Shown piece after piece: positions 42,985 to 52,322 of a stretch of DNA of 64,000 nucleotides. A program made the position numbers and the translations under genes. The notes under the pieces were generated by a model. The model did not search any database. It was not told the origin of the DNA and saw only the letters and a program-made list of their open reading frames with translations. This DNA comes from Vibrio sp. Isolate34 (GTDB lineage Bacteria > Pseudomonadota > Gammaproteobacteria > Enterobacterales > Vibrionaceae): positions 511,258-575,257 of the forward strand of contig NZ_JAKEUO010000001.1 in NCBI RefSeq assembly GCF_022397915.1, given 5' to 3'. Positions within the stretch are counted from its first letter, which is position 1; the number at the start of each line of letters is the position of its first letter.

Positions 42985-43431
42985 ATGATCAAGGTTGAAG
43001 ATATGATGACTCGCAACCCTCATACTCTATTGCGCTCACACTCACTGGCCGATGCAAAGCACATGATGGAAGCGCTTGATATCCGCCATATCCCAGTCGT
43101 CGATGCCGACAGAAAGTTGCTTGGTGTGGTTACTCAGCGAGATGTTCTCGCAGCCCAAGAATCCAGCCTACAAAACATCCCACAAGCTCAATCTTTTACC
43201 CTTTCAACACCACTTAACGACATCATGCACAAAAGCGTTATGTCGGTAGAACCACGTGCAGGATTAAAAGAATCAGCTATTTATATGCAAAAACACAAAG
43301 TGGGCTGTTTACCCGTCGTCGATAACCACGAACTAGTCGGCATTATCACTGACAGCGACTTCGTCACAATCGCGATTAATTTGCTAGAGCTCCAGGAAGA
43401 AGTAGAACCGGAAGAAGCTGAAGTGGATTAA
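42985..43431 (+). CDS. CBS-domain pair protein
   Basis: A 148-aa soluble protein made almost entirely of two CBS domains: residues about 5-60 (MMTRNPHTLLRSHSLADAKHMM) and 75-135 (IMHKSVMSVEPRAGLKESAIYMQ), each ending in a GVVTQRDV- or GIITDSDF-type strand. CBS pairs bind adenine nucleotides and usually regulate a partner. No effector domain or obvious partner gene is present. The acidic tail EVEPEEAEVD is short. It has a strong ribosome site and its own terminator. Confidence 0.85.
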   Translation: MIKVEDMMTRNPHTLLRSHSLADAKHMMEALDIRHIPVVDADRKLLGVVTQRDVLAAQESSLQNIPQAQSFTLSTPLNDIMHKSVMSVEPRAGLKESAIYMQKHKVGCLPVVDNHELVGIITDSDFVTIAINLLELQEEVEPEEAEVD

Positions 43432-43452
43432 CCGTTGAGTATGCAAAATAAA

Positions 43453-43473
43453 GAGCGGCTTACATAGCCGCTC
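43453..43473. terminator. Terminator between the CBS gene and the oxyR-like gene
   Basis: GAGCGGCT (43453-43460) and AGCCGCTC (43466-43473) with loop TACAT. T-rich tails on both strands suit these convergent genes. Confidence 0.8.
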
Positions 43474-43508
43474 AAAGGTAGATTTTTATCTATTCGTACA
43501 CTGAGATT

Positions 43509-44414
43509 TTAAAGCAACTCAGAAACCACATCGGCTAACTGATGAAATGTTTCTCGGCGTGATGAGCTTGGACGCCAAACAAGGCCTATATCTCGATACG
43601 CTTGCTGGCCTGGAGGATCGATAACCACCAGGTTTTGATTTTCAAGCAAGCCGTGATCAATCGCCATTTGCGGGATAAAGGTGGTTCCTAACCCATTAGC
43701 TACCATTTGCACCAATGTGTGCAAGCTAGTTGCTGTGAACGGGTTAATCTTCTCTTTGTCGGTTAACTTACACGCTGATACTGCGTGTTCGGTTAAACAG
43801 TGCTCGTTCTCCAACAAGAATACAGACTCGTCTGGCAGGTCATCGTATTTAATAGGGACACGAATACCGTCAGCTTGATTGCGACTTATAACCATACGGA
43901 AAGGGTCTTGCCCAACCACCTTACTCTCCATATTGTCGATATCGACAGGCAAAGCCAAAATCAACACATCTAATTCACCATGGCGCAGTGCTGCGAGTAA
44001 GTTCGTTGTGGTGTCTTCGCGTAACAGGAGATTTAGCTGAGGAAAGCGTTGGTTAGCTTCTTGTACTAAATCACACAAAAGAAATGGTGCAATGGTAGGA
44101 ATACACCCTACTCGCAGCTGACCTTGCATCGCATCCCCATTACATAGGTTTCCAAGTTCAACCAAGTCTTGCCCTTTCGCCAATAACTCTCGGCCATGCT
44201 TCACCACCAGCTCTCCCGCTTGAGTAAAAACAAGTGGACTCTTTTTATCTTTCTTCTCATATAGAGGACAACCGATAAGCTCTTCTAGGTTTTGGATACC
44301 TTTACTTAGCGTAGATTGGCTAACAAAACAGCGATCAGCGGCGTCGCTAAAGTGGCGTGTTTCGTGAAGAGTAACAAGATAGTGAAGTTGCTTAAGACTT
44401 GGCCATTTATTCAT
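43509..44414 (-). CDS. oxyR: OxyR-like LysR-family peroxide sensor
   Basis: A 301-aa LysR-type regulator with an N-terminal helix-turn-helix (RHFSDAADRCFVSQSTLSKGI). The effector domain holds Cys206 and Cys215 in HCLTEHAVSAC, the nine-residue spacing of the redox pair Cys199/Cys208 in E. coli OxyR. It should activate peroxide-defence genes when oxidised. It is divergent from a peroxiredoxin gene, which supports the role. Confidence 0.9.
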   Translation of the reverse strand: MNKWPSLKQLHYLVTLHETRHFSDAADRCFVSQSTLSKGIQNLEELIGCPLYEKKDKKSPLVFTQAGELVVKHGRELLAKGQDLVELGNLCNGDAMQGQLRVGCIPTIAPFLLCDLVQEANQRFPQLNLLLREDTTTNLLAALRHGELDVLILALPVDIDNMESKVVGQDPFRMVISRNQADGIRVPIKYDDLPDESVFLLENEHCLTEHAVSACKLTDKEKINPFTATSLHTLVQMVANGLGTTFIPQMAIDHGLLENQNLVVIDPPGQQAYRDIGLVWRPSSSRRETFHQLADVVSELL

Positions 44415-44533
44415 GAAATTACTTTGTAATATGAGTAGGATAAGTTACACGAAGGTCACAAGACCTGAGAAAAGGACAAAGAATAAGCTTATCGCTTTTT
44501 TCGATGAACTTAATCTATTTAATTCGCTTTTTT

Positions 44534-44556
44534 CTATAGTACCGATTGTACTATAG
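44534..44556. promoter_or_regulatory. Palindrome in the oxyR-peroxiredoxin control region
   Basis: CTATAGTAC (44534-44542) and GTACTATAG (44548-44556) are exact inverted repeats around CGATT. The ATAG and CTAT tetrads recall the OxyR site, but their spacing (11 bases between ATAG and CTAT) differs from the classical 7. It may be a variant OxyR operator or another regulator's site. Confidence 0.5.
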
Positions 44557-44624
44557 TTTGTCGCGTAGAAACGGAGCCCAAACAAAGATGTGTTGGGCCA
44601 ACTAATTTTTTAGGAGATTCCAAA

Positions 44625-45233
44625 ATGGTACTAGTAGGTCGTCAAGCCCCTGACTTTACTGCAGCAGCTGTTCTAGGTAACGGTGAGATCGTTGATAACT
44701 TCAACTTCGCAGAATTCACTAAAGGTAAGAAAGCGGTTGTTTTCTTCTACCCACTAGACTTCACTTTCGTTTGTCCTTCAGAGCTAATCGCTTTCGACAA
44801 CCGTCTTGAAGATTTCCAAGCTAAAGGCGTTGAAGTAATCGGTGTTTCTATCGATTCTCAATTCTCTCACAACGCATGGCGTAACACTGCTATCGCTGAC
44901 GGCGGTATCGGTCAAGTTAAATACCCTCTAGTTGCTGACGTTAAGCACGAGATCTGCAAAGCATACGATGTTGAGCACCCAGAAGCAGGCGTTGCTTTCC
45001 GTGGTTCTTTCCTAATCGACGCTGACGGTCTTGTACGTCACCAAGTAGTTAACGATCTTCCACTAGGTCGTAACATCGACGAAATGCTACGCATGGTAGA
45101 CGCACTAAACTTCCACGAGAAGAATGGTGAAGTTTGTCCTGCACAATGGGAAGAAGGTAAATCAGGTATGGACGCATCTCCAAAAGGTGTTGCAGCATTC
45201 CTATCTGAGCACGCTGACGACCTAAGCAAGTAA
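44625..45233 (+). CDS. Typical 2-Cys peroxiredoxin (AhpC/Tsa type)
   Basis: A 202-aa thiol peroxidase with peroxidatic Cys50 in FTFVCPSE and resolving Cys171 in GEVCPAQW, so a Prx1/AhpC-subclass enzyme that reduces H2O2 and organic peroxides. It has GGIG at 93-96 and a short C-terminus without a YF motif. No ahpF is adjacent, so thioredoxin is a likely reductant. A clear AGGAG precedes the start. Codon choice looks highly biased, as in strongly expressed genes. Confidence 0.94.
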   Translation: MVLVGRQAPDFTAAAVLGNGEIVDNFNFAEFTKGKKAVVFFYPLDFTFVCPSELIAFDNRLEDFQAKGVEVIGVSIDSQFSHNAWRNTAIADGGIGQVKYPLVADVKHEICKAYDVEHPEAGVAFRGSFLIDADGLVRHQVVNDLPLGRNIDEMLRMVDALNFHEKNGEVCPAQWEEGKSGMDASPKGVAAFLSEHADDLSK

Positions 45234-45548
45234 TTACATTCTTAAGCCCGCCTCAACACGGGTGAATGGTTGGATGACTCTCTATAAAGAGAAATAAAGC
45301 ATAAGCTACAGCGCAAAGCGCACCGCCAATCAGTTAAGAAGTAAAGTCTTATTCAAAGCCCGAAGTTAACGCTTCGGGCTTTTTGCATCTATTGCTTCAA
45401 CAAGGGTTTATTCCTGGCTCATCTCCACTATGAATAGGGGTAACTGCAAAGCGAAACTTTACCTCTATTTTCCTCTATTGCTACCTATTCAGAATCGTCT
45501 CAAGATTGCTATGATTTCCAAAGTCTCAATTTGAACGAGTAAAATAGC
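45234..45548. other. 315-base gap between the peroxiredoxin gene and cutC
   Basis: It holds the peroxiredoxin terminator (45355-45384) and, on its right side, a TATGAT element near 45511 that may be the cutC -10. No ORF was credible on either strand. Confidence 0.55.
45355..45384 (+). terminator. Terminator of the peroxiredoxin gene
   Basis: AAAGCCCGAAG (45355-45365) and CTTCGGGCTTT (45372-45382) form an 11-bp perfect stem with a 6-nt loop and a T-run. Confidence 0.88.
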
Positions 45549-46292
45549 ATGAACATCGAAATTGAAGTTTGTATCGATAACCTAGAATCTCTACACAATG
45601 CCCTAGAAGGCGGAGCAAATCGTATTGAGCTCTGCTCTTCACTAGCACTTGGTGGGTTAACTCCCAGCTTCGGAATGATGAAGCAAGCCGCTCGCATCTC
45701 ATCGGTCCCCGTTTATGCAATGATTCGACCAAGACAAGGCGACTTCATCTTCGATAATGACGACGTGATGTGCATGCTTGATGATATTCAAGCCGCTGCC
45801 GATGCTGGTTTAGATGGTGTGGTATTAGGTGTGCTTACCGCTCAAGGTGAAATAGACATGGTTGCTATGAAAGCACTAACCTCAAAAGCCCACCAGCTAA
45901 AACTTGGCGTGACCTTTCACCGTGCTATCGACCAACTTAAGGATTACCAAAAAGCTCTAGAACAGATTATCGAACTTGGTTGTGAACGTGTTTTAACTTC
46001 AGGCCTAGCGAGCAGCGCAGAGCAAGGTAAAGACACTCTTAAAGAGATGGTAGCACTCAGCCAAGGAAGATTGGATATCATGGCTGGGGCTGGCGTCACC
46101 GCTGACAATAGCCGAGAAATCTTTGAGCACACAGGTGTTCAAGCGCTACATCTATCTGGCAAGTCGACAAGACCAAGCCTAATGACACAAGCCTCTCAAG
46201 CTCAGATGGGGCACGATAACGTAGACGACTACTCAATCCCAGTAACGAGCACGGCAAAGATTCAAGCTCTGATCGCATCCCTCAGCAAATAG
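45549..46292 (+). CDS. cutC: CutC family protein
   Basis: A 247-aa TIM-barrel protein with [36 protein letters not shown]-like and RVLTSG segments of the CutC family. It was first linked to copper homeostasis, but its biochemical role is unsettled. No copper genes adjoin it here. It is followed directly by a truncated outer-membrane gene. Confidence 0.9.
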   Translation: MNIEIEVCIDNLESLHNALEGGANRIELCSSLALGGLTPSFGMMKQAARISSVPVYAMIRPRQGDFIFDNDDVMCMLDDIQAAADAGLDGVVLGVLTAQGEIDMVAMKALTSKAHQLKLGVTFHRAIDQLKDYQKALEQIIELGCERVLTSGLASSAEQGKDTLKEMVALSQGRLDIMAGAGVTADNSREIFEHTGVQALHLSGKSTRPSLMTQASQAQMGHDNVDDYSIPVTSTAKIQALIASLSK

Positions 46293-46294
46293 AT

Positions 46295-46533
46295 AAGCAC
46301 CGAGATCTGAAATAACTGAGATGACTGATTATGATAGTGAGAAGACACGCTCAGGTGTCACTGAAAGGAAAACGGCGACAGGCTTAAGTTTAGGTGGTGC
46401 TTACGTGTATCAAGCGAATTCAGTATTAGCCGTGAGAGCTGGCGGAGACATAAATATTTTTGATCACAATAAGACTTTCGTACCTTATAACACCACCATC
46501 AATCTCAACCTAGGGGCAATCATACGCTTCTAG
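46295..46533 (+). pseudogene. C-terminal remnant of an outer-membrane beta-barrel gene
   Basis: The frame opens right after a TAA at 46294-46296 and runs about 79 codons; an ATG at 46321 gives 70 aa. Alternating strands such as GLSLGGAYVYQ, VLAVRAGGDINIF and INLNLGAIIRF end in Phe, the signature of a terminal barrel strand. There is no signal peptide and no ribosome site. It is too short to form a barrel, so I read it as the surviving 3' end of a deleted porin-like gene. The exact family cannot be told. Confidence 0.6.
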
Positions 46534-46559
46534 ATTGATTAGGTTTTAAGATAGGAAAG

Positions 46560-47258
46560 CTATCGTAAAACGTCATCTAGGCTTTGTTCTCCTAGGTGAC
46601 GAACATCTTTGCCTTTTACAAAGTAGATGATGTATTCACAAATATTTTGACAACGATCCCCTACACGCTCAATAGCTCGTGCAGACCACATCACTTGTAA
46701 GATGTTAGGAATATTCTTCGGATCTTCCATCATATAAGTCATTAACTGGCGAATCACAGCTTCGTATTCAGCATCAAGCTTGTCGTCGAGTTTATGTACC
46801 TCAGCCGCCGCATCTACATCCATTCGTGCAAACGCATCCAAAACCTGATGCAGCATGGTGATCGCTTGTCGGCATAAAGGTTCCAAAGACACATGGAACT
46901 TTTGTTCTTTAGTCGAAGGGATCTCGATAGCACCTTGCGCTATTTTAGAAGCAACGTCACCAATACGTTCCAGATCAGTAATGGTCTTGATGATCGCCAT
47001 AATCAAACGCAAATCTTTAGCTGTTGGCTGACGCTTAGCAATAATTCGCGTACACGCCTCATCAATCGACACTTCCATCGCATTTACTTTATGGTCGTCA
47101 CGAATGACTTTTTTGGCCAACTCTAGATCATCTTTATGAAGCGCTTGCATCGCAAAAGAAAGCTGCTGCTCCACTAACCCGCCCATAGTAAGTACATGAG
47201 TACGGATAGACTCTAATTCAACATTGAATTGTCCTGAGATGTGGCGACCAAAATGCAT
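46560..47258 (-). CDS. phoU: Phosphate signalling protein PhoU
   Basis: A 232-aa protein of two three-helix bundles with PhoU repeats ([20 protein letters not shown] and [21 protein letters not shown]) that bind metal. It links the Pst transporter to PhoR so that the Pho regulon is off when phosphate is plentiful. It is the last gene of pstCAB-phoU, 74 bases after pstB. Confidence 0.96.
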   Translation of the reverse strand: MHFGRHISGQFNVELESIRTHVLTMGGLVEQQLSFAMQALHKDDLELAKKVIRDDHKVNAMEVSIDEACTRIIAKRQPTAKDLRLIMAIIKTITDLERIGDVASKIAQGAIEIPSTKEQKFHVSLEPLCRQAITMLHQVLDAFARMDVDAAAEVHKLDDKLDAEYEAVIRQLMTYMMEDPKNIPNILQVMWSARAIERVGDRCQNICEYIIYFVKGKDVRHLGEQSLDDVLR

Positions 47259-47332
47259 GTCAGCTCCTTAAAGAAATGAATTAAGCCGTTTACATAAGAG
47301 TGGCTCAGCTCTATATGGCGCGAACGATCGCG

Positions 47333-48151
47333 TTAGCCATATCTACCAGTAATGTAGTCTTCCGTTTGATTTTTCAATGGCGACGTGAATATTGAATCCG
47401 TATCTGAGTACTCGATCAATTTTCCCATATGAATAAACGCAGTGTGGTCACTTACACGAGCGGCCTGTTGCATGTTATGGGTCACGATCACCACGGTATA
47501 TTGCGTTTTTAGATCGTTGATCAGCTCTTCAATCGTTAGAGTAGAAATCGGATCCAAGGCTGATGTTGGTTCATCTAGCAAAAGCACTTCCGGCTCAATT
47601 GCCACCGCACGAGCGATGACCAAACGCTGTTGCTGACCGCCCGATAAACCAAAAGCATTTTCATGTAAGCGATCTTTCACTTCATCCCATAACGCCGCGG
47701 CACGTAATGAACGCTCAACGGCATCATCTAAGTCACGGCTGTTACTCACGCCTTGTAACCTCAACCCATAAACCACATTTTCATAAATCGATTTAGGGAA
47801 AGGATTCGGACGTTGGAATACCATGCCAACACGACGTCGTAAGGTCGCGACATCCACCTTAGGATGGTAAACGTTATTACCGTACAGTTTCACCTTGCCA
47901 GAGACTCTACAACCTTCGACAAGATCGTTCATACGATTAATACAACGAAGTAGTGTCGATTTGCCACAACCTGAAGGGCCGATAAAAGCCGTCACCTGCC
48001 CTTTCGGTATCGCCATTGAGATATCATCAAGCGCCTGAGCTTCTTTATAGTATAGATTCAGGCCCTCAATAGAGATGGCTGTTTGCTCTTCGGTTAGGTT
48101 GTGCACATCTAAAGGTGCTTGATAACCCAAGGTTTCATTAATTGAAAACAT
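47333..48151 (-). CDS. pstB: Phosphate ABC transporter ATPase PstB
   Basis: A 272-aa ATPase with Walker [10 protein letters not shown], signature [15 protein letters not shown], Walker [14 protein letters not shown] and H-loop [10 protein letters not shown]. It energises PstC/PstA. It starts one base after pstA ends. The length is normal with a short N-terminal extension of about 25 residues. Confidence 0.97.
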   Translation of the reverse strand: MFSINETLGYQAPLDVHNLTEEQTAISIEGLNLYYKEAQALDDISMAIPKGQVTAFIGPSGCGKSTLLRCINRMNDLVEGCRVSGKVKLYGNNVYHPKVDVATLRRRVGMVFQRPNPFPKSIYENVVYGLRLQGVSNSRDLDDAVERSLRAAALWDEVKDRLHENAFGLSGGQQQRLVIARAVAIEPEVLLLDEPTSALDPISTLTIEELINDLKTQYTVVIVTHNMQQAARVSDHTAFIHMGKLIEYSDTDSIFTSPLKNQTEDYITGRYG

Positions 48152-48152
48152 C

Positions 48153-49847
48153 TTAATCTTGTCCTAAGGTTCGGTACTTTTCACGCAAGTTATTTCGAAT
48201 GTTAATTGCCGTTAAGTTCAACCCAACAATCACGGTAACCAACAAAAATGACGTTGCGTACACCAGCGGTCTTGCTGCCTCTATGTTTGATGTTTGGAAG
48301 CCCACATCATAGATGTGAAAACCTAAATGCATAAATTTTCGGTCGAGGTGCACATACGGGAACTGCGCATCGACAGGTAAACTCGACGCTAATTTCACTA
48401 CACCCACCAGCATTAATGGGGCCACTTCTCCCGCAGCACGAGCCACAGCCAAAATAAGCCCAGTAATAATCGCAGGGCTCGCCATAGGTAACACGATTCG
48501 CCACAATGTTTCAGATTGGGTTGCGCCCAAAGCTAAAGAACCGTGTCTCACAGAGCTTGGGATTCGAGTTAAGCCTTCTTCGGCGGTCACAATAACGACA
48601 GGCAATGTTAACACAGCCAGCGTTAATGCCGACCACAACAGGCCTGGCGTGCCAAACGTCGGAGCAGGTAAACGCTCTGCATAGAATAACGAGTCTATCG
48701 AACCACCAATGGTGTAAACAAAAAAGCCTAAGCCAAAGACACCATAAACGATGGATGGCACACCCGCTAAGTTTATGACTGCTATGCGAATCAAGCGAGT
48801 TAGCGCATTGTTTTTTGCGTATTCATGTAGATAAATAGCAGCAATGACACCAAGCGGCATCACGACAATCGACATGATAAGCACTAAGAGTACCGTACCG
48901 AAAATTGCAGGGAACACGCCACCTTCAGAGTTGGACTCTCTAGGATTTTCAGATAAGAACTTCCAAACTTGCTCGCACCAATGCAGCACTTTCTCTGGGT
49001 AGGTCATCTGATTAGGGAACCAGAAATCTAAAATCTCACTCAATGGAATCTCGACGACTTTGCCTGTCATATCTTCAACAATCAGAGCATCAAGGTTGAG
49101 CTGCTGCCTTAGAGAGTCTAGTTGATACTCTCCAGAGGCGAGTTCACGCCCTAAAGCCAAACGTTTAGACTCCAGCTCTTGTCGCTCTTGTTCGGATAGG
49201 TTGTCATTAAGCTCTTTTTTACGCTTTTCTAAACGTAACTGCTCCAATGACCAACTAGTCGTTCGAACCGTTTGGTTTACGATCTTTTGAATTTCATCAC
49301 GTAGCGTATCGGCGTGAGTTAAACCTTTAACCAATTCTTTCTCGATGTCATCGGTTAGAACACCGTCTGCACTCCTAAAGCCAATCGGTTTTCCGAAAAA
49401 GTAGCCACCGCGGCTGCGCTCGATCACAGCCCACTCTTGTGGCGTCGTCGGTTCTTTCAGGTTCACCTCAAGAATTGACACAAAGTCTGCAGGGTACAAT
49501 TCACGGTTAGCGATCTTGATACTCAGACGTCGAACTAACCCTTTATCGATAATCTCTTGCGGCAGTTTTTTATCTTGCACATTCGACAGTTGCTCAACCG
49601 GAATGTATTTACGTTCGTAAAGTTGGCCAATTAAACGGTTCTTCGCCATCTCTTTATGTTGAAATGGCACATTGGCAAGGCTCTCTGTTTCATTCACTTG
49701 CCACTGATAAAGAGGCGCAGGCCAGAAATAGGTCAACCCTTTCCAACCAATAAACAAAATCAGGCCAAGTACCGACAGCATACTAATACTAACGGTACCA
49801 CCAGTTAGCCATATCCAAGGAGATCCCGATTTAATCCACTTAAACAT
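48153..49847 (-). CDS. pstA: Phosphate ABC transporter permease PstA with a large inserted domain
   Basis: A 564-aa protein; E. coli PstA is just under 300. The first TM helix (about residues 12-35) is followed by a hydrophilic insertion of about 250 residues. Part of it, near 185-255, looks like a Glu/Lys/Arg-rich coiled coil (for example [20 protein letters not shown]). The normal permease core, with [16 protein letters not shown], comes after residue 300. The insert is in frame and the core is intact, so this is an elaborated permease rather than a fusion error. Confidence 0.93.
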   Translation of the reverse strand: MFKWIKSGSPWIWLTGGTVSISMLSVLGLILFIGWKGLTYFWPAPLYQWQVNETESLANVPFQHKEMAKNRLIGQLYERKYIPVEQLSNVQDKKLPQEIIDKGLVRRLSIKIANRELYPADFVSILEVNLKEPTTPQEWAVIERSRGGYFFGKPIGFRSADGVLTDDIEKELVKGLTHADTLRDEIQKIVNQTVRTTSWSLEQLRLEKRKKELNDNLSEQERQELESKRLALGRELASGEYQLDSLRQQLNLDALIVEDMTGKVVEIPLSEILDFWFPNQMTYPEKVLHWCEQVWKFLSENPRESNSEGGVFPAIFGTVLLVLIMSIVVMPLGVIAAIYLHEYAKNNALTRLIRIAVINLAGVPSIVYGVFGLGFFVYTIGGSIDSLFYAERLPAPTFGTPGLLWSALTLAVLTLPVVIVTAEEGLTRIPSSVRHGSLALGATQSETLWRIVLPMASPAIITGLILAVARAAGEVAPLMLVGVVKLASSLPVDAQFPYVHLDRKFMHLGFHIYDVGFQTSNIEAARPLVYATSFLLVTVIVGLNLTAINIRNNLREKYRTLGQD

Positions 49848-49891
49848 GAAGAAACTCTCTTACTGGTTGCGATTGACGATTCAGATAAAAA

Positions 49892-52120
49892 TTATAAAGC
49901 ACGGTATTTATCTCGCAGCCTTTGTCTTACCCATTCCGCAATCGAGTTAACGGCGAAGGTAAAGACGAATAGAAGTAACGCAGCTAAGAACAGCAATCTA
50001 AAGTGAGGGCTGCCCACCTCGGATTCAGGAAGCTCAACCGCAATCGTCGCAGATAGTGTTCGCATCCCCTCAAGAATATTCCAATCCATAATAGGCGTAT
50101 TACCGGTCGCCATTAACACGATCATGGTCTCACCAACCGCTCTACCCAAGCCCATCATTATTGCTGAGAAAATACCGGGACTCGCAGTAAGCAGCACGAC
50201 ATAAATCAGAGTTTGCCAAGGCGTGGCGCCTAGTGCCAAAGAACCGTCCGACAAGTGTTTAGGCACAGAGAAAATAGCATCTTCTGCGATAGTAAAAATG
50301 GTCGGTATAACCGCGAAACCCATCGCGAAACCAATCACGAGCGCGTTACGCTGATCAAAATCGATTCCGTGGTGATTTAAGAAAAGTTTGATATCACCAG
50401 CAAACAGTAGTGATTCAATTTTCCCACCAAAGTTAAGCACGACCACTGTCGTTACAATCAACACAGGAACCAGAATAAGCGCGTGCCAACCATTAGGGAA
50501 GCGGCTCACCCAATCATGTGGTAAGCAATACCAAATTAAACCAACAACCAGAGTACTAAGAGGCAACACCAATAGCAGTGACACAATGGCAGTTAAATGC
50601 GTTTCCACGATAGGAGCAAACCATAAGCCCGCAATAAATCCGATGATAACGGTCGGCAATGCTTCCATTAATTCAATCGAAGGTTTTACCACTCGACGCA
50701 TCTTAGGTGTCATAAAGTAAGCGGTATAAATGGCGCCAAGTACCGCAATAGGCACCGCGAACATCATTGCAAACAGCGCCGCTTTAAGCGTACCAAAAGT
50801 TAGAGGAACTAAGCTGAACTTACCTTCAAAATCATCATTCGCAGAAGTGGATTGCCACACATACTGAGGCTCTGGGTAGCTCTCGTACCACACTTTTTTC
50901 CATAGCGACGAAAAGGATATCTCTGGGTATGGGTTGTCGACCAATGCAAGACTAATAACGCCATCACTCAGTGTTGCGAGATGAAGCTCATTGGCAGACA
51001 TAGCCGCAAGTTGTGGCGACTTCTTGTAAGCTTTTTCAAACAGAGATAATTTTTCACTGGTCGTATAATGGCTTTGAATCGTGCCATTTTGGTAGAAGCT
51101 GTAAAAGCCTTTGCGATACGTATCAGGCAGTAAGAATTGAACCTCTGAAGGCAGCTTAAAGTCTCGAATGTGAGTCAAGTTACGCTGCTCATTGCTCAAT
51201 ACATCAAACCATTGAGAAACTCGCCCATCAAAATGGCTTACAAGTAGAGAATAAGCACCAGATAACAAGTCTATATTTTTTACGGCATGCTGCTCATCAC
51301 CTAAACTTAAATCGATCACTTCTCGAACCGAGAATTTGTTCGCTTCCGTGGTGAGAACCGTCAGGTCAGAGGCGTTTCGAAGATACAAAGTATGCCCGTT
51401 GGGTGTCATTAAAAGCTGGTCTTGCTGACCAAACTCTTTAGATAACCATTGAGAATTAATCTCTGAGTATTCGCCTATTAGCGATGCTTGATACCATTTC
51501 ACCAAAATGCGTTTATTGGATAACTGAGCCACCAGCGTCAGGTGATTATTGTCAGTCGCAAATGTTAGCTTCTCAATGCTCAAGCCATCACCCAACGCAA
51601 TGCCATCTAAAAATTCAAATGGTTGGCTTTTGGGTTGAAGGTAATTAATTCGAGGGCTAGCGGCTTGCCCTTTTACGGCAAGAGGCTTTGAAAATTCCGG
51701 TTGAAACAACTGAACTTGGCCTTGGCGGTTAGCAAAAGCAAACCAATTATCTGCTGGCGTACTTCGAGCAAACGCGACCGAGTCTTGAATAATGGATTCA
51801 GAAAAGTACGGCGTAGATTGGGAGTTATCGAGAGTCCAATAATCGACAGAACCATCACGGTCGATCACTAACGCATGTTGGCCATACTCATCGATCGTCA
51901 TTGCGATCGGATCTTGCACGATCACAGGTTGGACTTTTTGATCGGTCTCTAAACTTGAGTCAGCGAAGATCGGAAGAATGACCATCGCTAGATAAATAAA
52001 GATCAGAACAAGTGCCGCCAGCACGCTCACACCGCCTAATGTCACTGCAAAACGCATAAGACGGTCTTTCAACCATCTTTTTTTATCTCGTTTTTTCAAT
52101 GAAAGTTCGGCTGCGGCCAT
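49892..52120 (-). CDS. pstC: Phosphate ABC transporter permease PstC with a large N-terminal domain
   Basis: A 742-aa protein; E. coli PstC is a little over 300. TM1 lies at about residues 25-50. Residues about 55-420 are hydrophilic and rich in short beta-type blocks ending in aromatic pairs (for example ALVIDRDGSVDYWTLDN), suggesting a propeller-like fold. The permease core follows from about 440, with ALGATPWQTLIYVVLL and LGRAVGETMIVLMATG. A candidate Pho box lies 46 bases before the ATG. Confidence 0.92.
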   Translation of the reverse strand: MAAAELSLKKRDKKRWLKDRLMRFAVTLGGVSVLAALVLIFIYLAMVILPIFADSSLETDQKVQPVIVQDPIAMTIDEYGQHALVIDRDGSVDYWTLDNSQSTPYFSESIIQDSVAFARSTPADNWFAFANRQGQVQLFQPEFSKPLAVKGQAASPRINYLQPKSQPFEFLDGIALGDGLSIEKLTFATDNNHLTLVAQLSNKRILVKWYQASLIGEYSEINSQWLSKEFGQQDQLLMTPNGHTLYLRNASDLTVLTTEANKFSVREVIDLSLGDEQHAVKNIDLLSGAYSLLVSHFDGRVSQWFDVLSNEQRNLTHIRDFKLPSEVQFLLPDTYRKGFYSFYQNGTIQSHYTTSEKLSLFEKAYKKSPQLAAMSANELHLATLSDGVISLALVDNPYPEISFSSLWKKVWYESYPEPQYVWQSTSANDDFEGKFSLVPLTFGTLKAALFAMMFAVPIAVLGAIYTAYFMTPKMRRVVKPSIELMEALPTVIIGFIAGLWFAPIVETHLTAIVSLLLVLPLSTLVVGLIWYCLPHDWVSRFPNGWHALILVPVLIVTTVVVLNFGGKIESLLFAGDIKLFLNHHGIDFDQRNALVIGFAMGFAVIPTIFTIAEDAIFSVPKHLSDGSLALGATPWQTLIYVVLLTASPGIFSAIMMGLGRAVGETMIVLMATGNTPIMDWNILEGMRTLSATIAVELPESEVGSPHFRLLFLAALLLFVFTFAVNSIAEWVRQRLRDKYRAL

Positions 52121-52165
52121 CTATCTATCTACCTTTTTTGAGCTAATATCATAATATTTCGTTTA

Positions 52166-52184
52166 CATGACAATTATATTACAG
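52166..52184 (-). promoter_or_regulatory. Candidate Pho box upstream of pstC
   Basis: On the minus strand CTGTAATATAATTGTCATG fits the PhoB repeat pair CTGTCAT-A4-CTGTCAT with a weaker first half. It is 46 bases upstream of pstC, in the shared pstC-ppk control region. Confidence 0.65.
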
Positions 52185-52322
52185 CTCACATTAAATAACT
52201 GAAAATAATAGTAAGTTTTGTTGAAACTGTAGAGTGAAATAATACCGTAACAAAAACAGCATACTCTGCTCATTTTTACAATTTGAGTAATCTCACACTC
52301 TTTAAGATGTCTAGGATTGATT

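Noticed and set aside
48153..52120. Long PstC and PstA as frameshift or assembly fusions
   Set aside because: Both extensions are in frame, sit after TM1, and look like folded domains; both proteins show the same design.
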